Source: Chloroflexota bacterium (GTDB lineage Bacteria > Chloroflexota > Anaerolineae > J102). From it: a DNA stretch of 24,846 bases. Of this stretch, positions 7,371 to 13,739 are shown one piece after another (within the stretch, counting starts at the first letter, position 1; every line of letters starts with the position of its first letter). The DNA is taken from the NCBI GenBank assembly GCA_003353825.1, contig PIVW01000023.1, positions 1-24,846 on the forward strand, in the 5' to 3' direction. The notes beneath the pieces are model-generated. The model saw only the letters and a list, made by a program, of their open reading frames with translations, did no database searches and was not told where the DNA came from. Both the position numbers and the translations under genes were made by a program.

Positions 7371-8942
7371 TCAGTCTTCTTCTACCAAGGCGCGCTTGAG
7401 AATTTTGCCAGTAGCAGTCATCGGTAATTCCGATCTGAACTCGATGTATCTAGGATATTTGTAGGCGGCGAGTCCCTCTTTTGCATAGTCCGAAATCTCA
7501 TCAGCAGTTGCACTCTCACCCTGATTTAGAACAACGTAGGCTTTGACTTCCTCTCCCCATTTATCGTCGGGCACGCCCTTCACGGCTACCAATGAGATCT
7601 TTGGGTGGGTCATCAGATATTCTTCAATTTCACGGGGATACACATTAAATCCTCCCCGCAAGATCAGCTCTTTCTTGCGGTCAACGATAAAATAATAGCC
7701 CTCGTGGTCCACCTTGGCCAGATCACCTGTGTGAAACCAGTTATTGCTCATGACCTCGGCCGTTGACTCGTCCTTCTTGTAATAACCCTTCATAACGTTG
7801 TGCCCGCGGATTACGATCTCCCCAATCTCACTGAATTCATCTGCTGCGGTGGGTGAAGGGATGATGTTGTCATTGTCATCGACCAGCGCCATTTGGACCC
7901 CCCAGATGGGGGTGCCAATCGATCCCGGCTTCCGAGGTTTACGCCGCACGTTGAAGCTGGCTACTGGTGATGTCTCGCTCAAACCATACCCTTCGAGAAT
8001 AGGAACAGTGAATCGTTCTTCGAAGTTACGCATCAACTCGACCGGCATGGATGATCCTCCTGACACAGCGGTATGCAGGTTGTCAGAGATTTTCTGAATA
8101 TCAAACTGCTCTTCTGCCCCAGGATAGGAATAGAGTGCCCAATACATCGTCGGCACGCCGGCGAAGACCGTGACATCATCGCGTTGCATAATGCCCAGCG
8201 CTGCATCCGGCGTGAAGCGAGGGAGCAGGCTGATCGTAGCGCCCGCCAAAAACGAGGCGTTCATGATCACAGTCTGCCCAAACGAGTGGAATAAAGGCAG
8301 GGTTGCCAGAGCAATATCGCCATGTTTGATGTCAAGGAGATCGGCACAGCCCTTGGCGTTCATAACCATGTTGGAATGCGTCAGTTGTGCGCCTTTGGGG
8401 CTGCCTGTGGTGCCGGATGTGTAGAGGATGACTGCGGGATCGTTGGAACTGGTCTGCACTGTATCAAATACCGGGGATCCTCCCAATCCTAGAAACTGAG
8501 TGAAATCGTAAACGTTTTCACTGTTATGGCTGAACGGTTGATTTGGATCAACGCTCCCCACAACCAAATGCCTGCATGTGTCAATCTGATTAAATCCATC
8601 GACAGCTGGTTCGGCGAACATGGCGAACCCGATGAGTGCAACCGCATCACTATCTTGCAGGTGGTAGGCGACCTCGCGTGCCGTGAAGAGAACGTTGAAC
8701 GGAACCACCGTGGCGCCTGTCTTGAGAATACCGAAATAGGCGATAGGGAAGTAGGGCAGGTTCGGGATCATCACCGCCACCTTGTCCCCCTTGCCAATTC
8801 CCATTTTCGTTAGTGCATTGGCAAACATGTTGGCGGCAGCGTTAAACTCGGCATACGTTAATGTTCGGTCATTGAAAATAACGGCAATATCATCCGGATA
8901 GTCCTGGGCGCTGGCTTCGACGAGGATGGATAGATTGATCAC
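7371..8942 (-). CDS. Long-chain fatty acid-CoA ligase (AMP-binding, FadD-like)
   Basis: 523 residues. It activates a carboxylic acid, most likely a fatty acid, to an acyl-adenylate and then to acyl-CoA. ANL-superfamily core motifs are in order: YTSGTTGSPKG (174-184, phosphate loop), GYGLSETSP (318-326), WFHTGDL (402-408), DRKKELILRGGFNVYP (421-436, hinge and CoA side) and TGKILKR with the catalytic Lys513. The start is a GTG at 8940-8942, chosen because AAAGGAG lies 7 nt upstream. There is no signal peptide; the enzyme is cytoplasmic or peripheral. No beta-oxidation genes are adjacent, so the chain-length preference cannot be read from context. It converges with the 101-residue gene across a 110-bp gap with only a weak 5-bp hairpin near 7322-7341. 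Confidence 0.92.
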   Translation of the reverse strand: MINLSILVEASAQDYPDDIAVIFNDRTLTYAEFNAAANMFANALTKMGIGKGDKVAVMIPNLPYFPIAYFGILKTGATVVPFNVLFTAREVAYHLQDSDAVALIGFAMFAEPAVDGFNQIDTCRHLVVGSVDPNQPFSHNSENVYDFTQFLGLGGSPVFDTVQTSSNDPAVILYTSGTTGSPKGAQLTHSNMVMNAKGCADLLDIKHGDIALATLPLFHSFGQTVIMNASFLAGATISLLPRFTPDAALGIMQRDDVTVFAGVPTMYWALYSYPGAEEQFDIQKISDNLHTAVSGGSSMPVELMRNFEERFTVPILEGYGLSETSPVASFNVRRKPRKPGSIGTPIWGVQMALVDDNDNIIPSPTAADEFSEIGEIVIRGHNVMKGYYKKDESTAEVMSNNWFHTGDLAKVDHEGYYFIVDRKKELILRGGFNVYPREIEEYLMTHPKISLVAVKGVPDDKWGEEVKAYVVLNQGESATADEISDYAKEGLAAYKYPRYIEFRSELPMTATGKILKRALVEED

Positions 8943-9015
8943 GAACTTGCTCCTTTAGAAAGTAGTTAGATATTGTTTTGGGGACAAACTAGTTCATCGC
9001 GGCGCAAGTAGCTAT

Positions 9016-9085
9016 GCGGTTCGTAGTAGGCGATTGATCGCCGTGACAGGTGCGCAAAAGCGCTAAAGCGCTTACTACGAACAGC
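9016..9085. repeat. Long inverted repeat element in the gap upstream of the acyl-CoA ligase gene
   Basis: Arms 9016-9032 and 9069-9085 match at 15 of 17 positions (core GTTCGTAGTA-GCG). Between them are a smaller inverted repeat GGCGAT-TG-ATCGCC (9029-9042) and AGCGCT-AA-AGCGCT. It looks like a miniature interspersed repeat rather than a terminator. The gap 8943-9235 otherwise holds only the ligase Shine-Dalgarno; the long frame over it is a translation of the repeat. A diverged relative may lie at about 127-194. Confidence 0.6.
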
Positions 9086-9235
9086 CTCCTTACTTATGTC
9101 ACTTTGTACTAGTGGTGGCTTCAGTTCGGTATCTGCAATTGCCTTACGGAACGGCACAGATAAACAGGGATAAGTGCGAGTGACCAAACTCCGCATTAGG
9201 TGAAGAATCGACACTTGGTAATGACACCTGGACAG

Positions 9236-9838
9236 TTACAGGAGCGATTGCGTATAGTGATGGACTTGAAAGGAGAAGACTTTTGTGTCGGGCATCATGT
9301 AAATATCAAGGTTCGCGTTGGCTTTTATCGCAACCTGGTATAGAAACTCTCTTGGGTCTGGTATTTTTAGCCATACCTGAGGAAGTAATAACCCTCGCTG
9401 CCATTTTTGCTCGACAAGGACGCCATGAATCTCCGGCAGTAGTTGTGCGATGAGATCGTCTATATCATCGTAGTGAATACGTCGAAGAGGAGACAAAATA
9501 GATAGTTCGACAGCGGTCTCGGGCAATTCTCCCGCTTGCAGAGGTGGAAATCGTGGATCTTTGAAGGCCGAACTCACCGCATTGTGAGCGACATCATGTG
9601 CAAGTGGCCGCTTAGGCTCGACGGAGCCGATGCAGCCATGGAGTTCGCCTCTCGTATAAAGTGTAACAAAGCTGGCGCCAGGCTCATGCAGCGGCTGGGG
9701 TAAGCCTTGTAGTTCCGGGAGCCACGTATGATCGCCTGTGAGTGCTTGCGTAAGTGCCTCTCGTGCCGCATCAAACAGAACAGCAATGAATTCTTGTGTT
9801 AGTTCTGGTGGCGGGGTGTGGGTGTCATTTGTCTCCAT
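9236..9838 (-). CDS. amrA: AMMECR1-domain protein (AmmeMemoRadiSam system protein A)
   Basis: 200 residues with the family signature LHGCIGS (66-72), followed by VELSILSPLRR (110-120) and GVLVEQKWQRGLLLPQV (139-155). The family is conserved from bacteria to humans. Its biochemical role is not settled; in prokaryotes it co-occurs with MEMO-type and radical SAM proteins. The ATG at 9838 was chosen because it lies 1 nt after the stop of the upstream MEMO gene (TGA-T-ATG), which implies translational coupling, and because a longer start at 9898 would add 20 residues overlapping that gene. No radical SAM partner is in the window. Cytoplasmic, with no membrane segment. Confidence 0.9.
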   Translation of the reverse strand: METNDTHTPPPELTQEFIAVLFDAAREALTQALTGDHTWLPELQGLPQPLHEPGASFVTLYTRGELHGCIGSVEPKRPLAHDVAHNAVSSAFKDPRFPPLQAGELPETAVELSILSPLRRIHYDDIDDLIAQLLPEIHGVLVEQKWQRGLLLPQVWLKIPDPREFLYQVAIKANANLDIYMMPDTKVFSFQVHHYTQSLL

Positions 9839-9839
9839 A

Positions 9840-10685
9840 TCAAGGCGTTTCTGTAAATGCCACAGCGCCATAACCGACAACGCTATCACGGTCTCCACCT
9901 GTATCGCCCGAATTTCGGTAGTCGAGCAGGTGTGGTTGCCAACTCAAATCTTCGGCCAGGTGCATCAATGCCAAGATCGCTTCGCGTCCGCATGCTTCGC
10001 CCCGAGCAACTGCTACGAAATCGCCCTTCACGACCGCATTCAGAAAATCACTGTCTGTGCGGCTGGCATCAGCATATGTGTGAAAATGACTGAGGTCGGA
10101 ACTAATAATAACTCGCGCATGTGAATCTTGTTGGAGATGTGGGCGCAACGCCTTCGCGACCTGAAGGGGATCAGCGTCACGCGAGAGCATAGGAACAATA
10201 TAAAGATCGGGACAGGCCCGCACTTGCAAAAAGGGTAGCTCGACTTCCAGACAATGCTCGTGGTTGTGGGCGTCGTTTTGCATGTCGAATAAGGGGTGCT
10301 CTGCCAATGATTCTACCACTGCTTTATCCACACATACCTTGCCTAGTGGCGTCTCAAATGCTGAATAATATCCCAAGGCGACTCCGGAAACATGTACGTA
10401 GTGGGCCGGGCCCAGTAGATAAACCGTGTGGCGGTTATCAGGGTGCAGATCTAGAGCCTTGAAGCTGTGAGCGGCGGTGGGGCCAGAGAAAATATAACCC
10501 GCATGTGGTGCGATCACAGCCCTTATCATGCCCCCAAATGTGCGATCTGCAACGGCATCACAATAGGTTCGGATGCTGGTACGCAGGTGTTCTGCCTGTG
10601 CAGGATAGAATCTTCCTGATACCGCAGGCAGGCGCACACTCGAATTTGTCACCTCTGTATTTATCCGAGATCCTAACAACGCCAT
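9840..10685 (-). CDS. amrB: MEMO1-family protein (AmmeMemoRadiSam system protein B)
   Basis: 281 residues, related to class III nonheme-iron extradiol dioxygenases. Putative metal-site residues known from human MEMO1 (His49, His81, Cys244) have clear counterparts: APHAGYIFSG (His61), LGPAHYV (His95) and GEACGREAI (Cys232). HEHCLEVELPF (142-152) and SSDLSHF (195-201) are also typical. The N-terminal VRLPAVSGRFYPA marks the usual beginning of the family. The ATG at 10685 has AAGGAG 9 nt upstream. It is followed directly by the AMMECR1 gene, so the two form a translationally coupled pair. The enzymatic activity in bacteria is unknown; human MEMO1 has been linked to copper-dependent redox and iron handling. 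Confidence 0.92.
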   Translation of the reverse strand: MALLGSRINTEVTNSSVRLPAVSGRFYPAQAEHLRTSIRTYCDAVADRTFGGMIRAVIAPHAGYIFSGPTAAHSFKALDLHPDNRHTVYLLGPAHYVHVSGVALGYYSAFETPLGKVCVDKAVVESLAEHPLFDMQNDAHNHEHCLEVELPFLQVRACPDLYIVPMLSRDADPLQVAKALRPHLQQDSHARVIISSDLSHFHTYADASRTDSDFLNAVVKGDFVAVARGEACGREAILALMHLAEDLSWQPHLLDYRNSGDTGGDRDSVVGYGAVAFTETP

Positions 10686-10715
10686 GAGCCTAATCTCCTT
10701 ATTTTAGTGTATCTC

Positions 10716-10729
10716 TGCACCTAAGTGCA
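10716..10729. promoter_or_regulatory. Small inverted repeat upstream of the MEMO gene
   Basis: TGCAC-CTAA-GTGCA lies 31-44 bp upstream of the MEMO ATG, just upstream of a -10-like TACACT on the minus strand. It could be an operator overlapping the promoter. The -35 is poor, so this is weak. Confidence 0.25.
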
Positions 10730-10742
10730 TTGCATACGACAC

Positions 10743-10803
10743 GAACGGAATGGACAGGGTAAGGTTATGACCGATCTCAAACCTTGTACCCCATCCTCCG
10801 TTC
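10743..10803. repeat. Long imperfect hairpin between uspA and the MEMO gene
   Basis: Outer arms GAACGGA (10743-10749) and TCCGTTC (10797-10803) are perfect complements. Inside them GGACAGGGTAAGGTT (10752-10766) pairs imperfectly with 10780-10796, leaving a loop of about 13 nt. The total stem is about 22-24 bp with bulges. It begins 12 bp after the uspA stop codon, but no T-run follows on either strand. It may be a structured 3' end of the uspA mRNA. Confidence 0.5.
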
Positions 10804-10814
10804 CTACGTGGTTG

Positions 10815-11234
10815 TCAAGGGATTACAAGAACCGGAATACGGGATACAGTTAATACTTGCTGGCTGACACTACCAAGAAACATCTCCCTCACATCTGAAG
10901 GGTTACGCCCTCCAATCAGGATTAGATCGGCATCGATGCGACTGGCTTCGTCTAAAATGACTTCTGCCGCTGGTCCTAGAATCGCTTCTCCACTGACCTC
11001 GATCCTCGTTTCTCGTAGATAAGCGAGGGCATCCTCGACCACATTGATCGCGACTTGGCGATACTGCTCTACCAGGGTCGCATAGCCCTCCTGAGCTGCA
11101 TAATGTGTCGGAAGCTGATAACCGTGAACAACGTGCAGGCTCGCATCTTCCGTTTTTCCAAAGTGCATTACGTACAGTAATTGGCGTTCGGTAGCCGCCG
11201 ACCCATCAATGGCACAGAGAATGGTCTTGAACAT
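10815..11234 (-). CDS. Universal stress protein, UspA family
   Basis: 139 residues, a single Usp domain with a nucleotide-binding alpha/beta fold. Visible parts are the first strand and loop MFKTILCAIDGSAA (Asp10), the middle ILGPAAEVILDEA, and the C-terminal phosphate-binding region GGRN...GS (108-122). The consensus G-2X-G-9X-G(S/T) is met except that the second Gly is Asn111, so ATP binding may be weakened. Members modulate stress and dormancy responses. The ATG at 11234 has AAAGGAG 5 nt upstream. It is transcribed divergently from the isopropylmalate-type dehydrogenase gene from a promoter candidate at 11313-11341, with a leader of about 70 nt. A long hairpin follows the stop. Confidence 0.92.
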   Translation of the reverse strand: MFKTILCAIDGSAATERQLLYVMHFGKTEDASLHVVHGYQLPTHYAAQEGYATLVEQYRQVAINVVEDALAYLRETRIEVSGEAILGPAAEVILDEASRIDADLILIGGRNPSDVREMFLGSVSQQVLTVSRIPVLVIP

Positions 11235-11312
11235 GGTTTCTCCTTTGAAGCCTAGCCGATTTTTGCTCGGTCGTCCTGGTTGGGCATAAACTATGTATCA
11301 GATTGCACGTAC

Positions 11313-11341
11313 AGTATAGCAAGTTCCTCACAAAATATCTA
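11313..11341 (-). promoter_or_regulatory. Candidate promoter of uspA
   Basis: On the minus strand TAGATA (11336-11341, four of six), a 17-bp spacer and TATACT (11313-11318) preceded by TGC. The extended -10 is identical to that of rho. Confidence 0.5.
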
Positions 11342-11399
11342 TGATCTGTCAGAGTATCGTTTGGAGAACAGACATCTTGAAGAACAATAAGGTTTTTTA

Positions 11400-12437
11400 A
11401 TGACAATTGAAACTATCAAGACTCAAGCAGCTTCTGTTCTAATGATAGCGGGTGATGGTGTTGGCCTGGAAGTTGTGCCGGCCGCGGCGGATGTTCTGGC
11501 TGCGCTGGCACCTGACCTGGTGTTTTCGCAGGCGGATGCCGGCTGGAATTGTTACCAGCGTTTTGGAAACGCTTTGCCCGAACAGACACTGGAAAGGGCA
11601 CGGTACTCGGATGCTATCATTTTCGGCGCCACCCAATCCCCTTCCGGCGGTGCGCCCGGCTACGCTAGCCCAATTCTGTCGTTGCGGAAGGAGTTAGGGC
11701 TCTACGCGAATCTGCGCCCTGCTCGGAACTTGCCATCGGCGACTCAGGTGTTCGATCTGCTGATCGTACGAGAAAACAGCGAAGGTCTTTATGCCGGGCG
11801 CGAACGTCCGATTACTGATGGGTATGTTGGCGAGCGTGTTGTGACCGGCAGTGCCAGCCAACGCATTGCGGAAGTAGCCTGCGAACAGGCTTTTCGACAT
11901 GCCGAACGCACAGGAGCCGATCCTCATCTTACAGTCGTTCACAAGGCCAATGTACTCAAAAAAAGTGATGGACTATTTCGTTCTAAATGCTTGGAGATCG
12001 CCGCAAAGTATCCTGGCCTGAAGGTAGATGAGCTCCTGGTCGATACAGCGGCTATGTGGCTGGCAAAGGACCCGGGGCGTTTCGGAGTGATTGTCACCAC
12101 GAATCTGTTCGGCGATATCCTTTCGGATCTGACAGCCGGGTTGGCTGGAGGGTTAGGATTGGCACCCTCGGCCAACATCGGCGCCAGCTCTCCCGCTCTG
12201 TTCGAGCCCGTCCATGGTTCTGCTCCCGATATCGCCGGTCAGGGCAAGGCCAACCCGTTGGCAACGCTGAGAAGTGTGGTTATGCTTTTGCGCTATCTCA
12301 ATCGACCTGACATGGCTGACAGATTAGACACTGCCATCGAAACCGTATTGCGCTCCGCTCCCCACACACCTGACCTGGGAGGCAACGCCAGCACTGCAGA
12401 GGTGACAGAGGCCATCAAGAAGCTGGTACTAACCTAA
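11400..12437 (+). CDS. Isocitrate/isopropylmalate/homoisocitrate-type beta-decarboxylating dehydrogenase
   Basis: 345 residues. The family oxidises and decarboxylates (2R,3S)-3-alkylmalates with NAD(P) and Mg2+ or Mn2+. Conserved parts are LRKELGLYANLRPAR (95-109; Arg96 and Arg106), VRENSEGLYAGRE (123-135; Arg124, Tyr131), VHKANVLKKSDGLFR (180-194; Lys182), the metal aspartates Asp215 and Asp239/Asp243 in TTNLFGDILSDL, and FEPVHGSAPDIAGQGKANP (268-286). The specificity loop SPILSLRK lacks the Glu typical of 3-isopropylmalate dehydrogenase, and the tail HTPDLGGNASTAE resembles homoisocitrate dehydrogenase. 3-Isopropylmalate, homoisocitrate or isocitrate therefore all remain possible. No leuA, leuC or leuD is nearby. 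The ATG at 11400 has AAGG 7 nt upstream. Its 3' end overlaps the convergent HAD-like gene by 9 bp. Confidence 0.9.
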   Translation: MTIETIKTQAASVLMIAGDGVGLEVVPAAADVLAALAPDLVFSQADAGWNCYQRFGNALPEQTLERARYSDAIIFGATQSPSGGAPGYASPILSLRKELGLYANLRPARNLPSATQVFDLLIVRENSEGLYAGRERPITDGYVGERVVTGSASQRIAEVACEQAFRHAERTGADPHLTVVHKANVLKKSDGLFRSKCLEIAAKYPGLKVDELLVDTAAMWLAKDPGRFGVIVTTNLFGDILSDLTAGLAGGLGLAPSANIGASSPALFEPVHGSAPDIAGQGKANPLATLRSVVMLLRYLNRPDMADRLDTAIETVLRSAPHTPDLGGNASTAEVTEAIKKLVLT

Positions 12438-13559
12438 TGAGGTGAGAGATGTGCCTAGTAAATGTGTAGGGGTGCTGTGGATGGGCACGTAACCTTGTTC
12501 TATTAACTCCGGCGTGGGCGCACACGCTTCGTCCGGCTTATCAGAAAGGGCGGTGATCTGTGCTCCACGCTCGACCAGCCACCGGCAAGTATCCCACACT
12601 TCGCGTGTCAAACATATCTCGTGCGTTAGCCGTTCCTTTTTCGGGGCATCGTCAGGCAAGTTTGCCATGCTGGCCACCGCCGCCCGATACTCGTTGCGAC
12701 GGAAATCTTTGAAGGGGGTCGGATCGCCGTTGAGGTAGGCGTGATACACAGATTCGTGTAGTGATGCCAATGTCGGTGGCAGGTCCGACTTGTTTGACTG
12801 GACACCCAAAATGAATTCGTTAAAGTGATTGAGCTCGCCGGCGCCGTGCGCTTGTTGTACGTCCTGCAACTGCTCAATACCTGCCCCGACCATGATGCTG
12901 ACGTACGCCAGATAATCCTGATTGTCCCCGGTCAGATCGTGGTAAAGAGGTTGGTTGAGTTTATAATAGATGGCCGCGAACGCGTCTTGGTCGGCATCAG
13001 GTCCCAGGGCTTGTTGTACAGTGCGGCGCATGCCCAACAACCGCGTGATATCAATGGGACGGTTGTTCCGCCCGCGCGCGCCCAGCGCCGTTTTGTCGAT
13101 ATCAACAACGACGATGGTGCGCTCGTCCAATTTGAGGCCGCTCGCCCGCAATGCACTCAACCAGTCTGCTATGCTCTCCCAGCGGTTGGCGACATAGATA
13201 TCTCCCTGCCAATCAACGTCGGGGAGGCTATCCAACCTCTCGCTGCCGATAAACGCTGACCCCGACCAGCCCGTATACTCGGCCAGCCGTCGGTACGCCC
13301 CGTCGTCATTGCCCAGCGTATCGCCGATCAGAAGCAATTCAGAAAGTTGTACGCCTGGGGCATGCAGTTCATGAAAACGTTCCAGAATCCAAGACGCCGC
13401 CTGTGGATAGGGCTCATCCCGTTTGCGAACGATAGCAGGGCCAGACAAGCCCATTTCTTTCCAGACTTGCTGCACACCAGGCACGCGAGTATCAAAGGGT
13501 GTCAGGCTGCGATAAGCGACGAAATCGCCGGTAAGTTCGGAGAGAGTGTGAAGGGGCAT
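12429..13559 (-). CDS. HAD-like protein with apparently circularly permuted motifs
   Basis: 376 residues from the ATG at 13557-13559. Upstream the frame runs into an octanucleotide repeat and would give only a Pro/His-rich low-complexity tail, so that extension is rejected. The N-terminal third has a HAD motif III/IV-like unit: IVRKRDEPYPQAASWILERF (Lys46) and LLLIGDTLGNDDGAYRRL (about 76-92). Next comes TIVVVDIDKTALGARG (148-163), a DxDxT-type motif I with nucleophile Asp153 and acid Asp155. After a helical stretch of about 170 residues, ITALSDKPDEA (335-345) resembles motif II. The protein then ends without a second motif III/IV, so the order is III-IV-I-II rather than I-II-III-IV. A Mg2+-dependent phosphatase is the best guess; the substrate is unknown. 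No Shine-Dalgarno is visible before the ATG. The stop overlaps the convergent dehydrogenase gene by 9 bp. Confidence 0.75.
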   Translation of the reverse strand: MPLHTLSELTGDFVAYRSLTPFDTRVPGVQQVWKEMGLSGPAIVRKRDEPYPQAASWILERFHELHAPGVQLSELLLIGDTLGNDDGAYRRLAEYTGWSGSAFIGSERLDSLPDVDWQGDIYVANRWESIADWLSALRASGLKLDERTIVVVDIDKTALGARGRNNRPIDITRLLGMRRTVQQALGPDADQDAFAAIYYKLNQPLYHDLTGDNQDYLAYVSIMVGAGIEQLQDVQQAHGAGELNHFNEFILGVQSNKSDLPPTLASLHESVYHAYLNGDPTPFKDFRRNEYRAAVASMANLPDDAPKKERLTHEICLTREVWDTCRWLVERGAQITALSDKPDEACAPTPELIEQGYVPIHSTPTHLLGTSLTSLG

Positions 13560-13560
13560 G

Positions 13561-13648
13561 GGTGGCAAGGTGGCGGGGTGGCAAGGTGGCGGGGTGACAA
13601 GGTGGCGGGGTGGCAAGGTGACGGGGTGACGGGGTGACAAGGTGGCGG
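13561..13648. repeat. Octanucleotide tandem repeat array 1 (11 units)
   Basis: Eleven contiguous 8-bp units drawn from GGTGGCAA, GGTGGCGG, GGTGACAA and GGTGACGG, i.e. GGTGRCRR. It begins 1 bp upstream of the ATG of the HAD-like gene, so it forms that gene's immediate 5' flank. Because 8 is not a multiple of 3, copy-number changes would shift any frame read through it. Confidence 0.9.
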
Positions 13649-13669
13649 ACCAGCTACATGGCAGTGAGT

Positions 13670-13737
13670 CCACGCGACCACGCGACTACGCGACTAAACG
13701 ACCACGCGACTACGCGACTACGCGACCACGCGACCAC
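13670..13737. repeat. Octanucleotide tandem repeat array 2 (about 8.5 units)
   Basis: Eight contiguous 8-bp units of CYACGCGA (one variant CTAAACGA) plus a partial ninth. It lies 22 bp from array 1 and ends 2 bp before the stop codon of asd. The period equals that of array 1 but the sequence is unrelated. Together the two arrays fill almost the whole asd/HAD-like junction. Confidence 0.9.
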
Positions 13738-13739
13738 AA

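Noticed and set aside
8966..9214. Minus-strand 82-codon open frame upstream of the acyl-CoA ligase
   Set aside because: It is a translation across the inverted repeat at 9016-9085. There is no family resemblance, and the composition is Arg/Ser-rich as expected from repeat DNA.
9836..9898. Longer AMMECR1 protein starting at 9898
   Set aside because: It would overlap the MEMO gene by 59 bp and add residues unlike the family; the coupled ATG at 9838 is preferred.
13560..13673. N-terminal extension of the HAD-like protein (Pro/His-rich)
   Set aside because: It is coded entirely by the octanucleotide array; the ATG at 13557-13559 begins the protein-like part.
13561..13737. CRISPR-like regular repeats
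   Set aside because: The units are contiguous 8-mers without spacers, and no cas gene is present.
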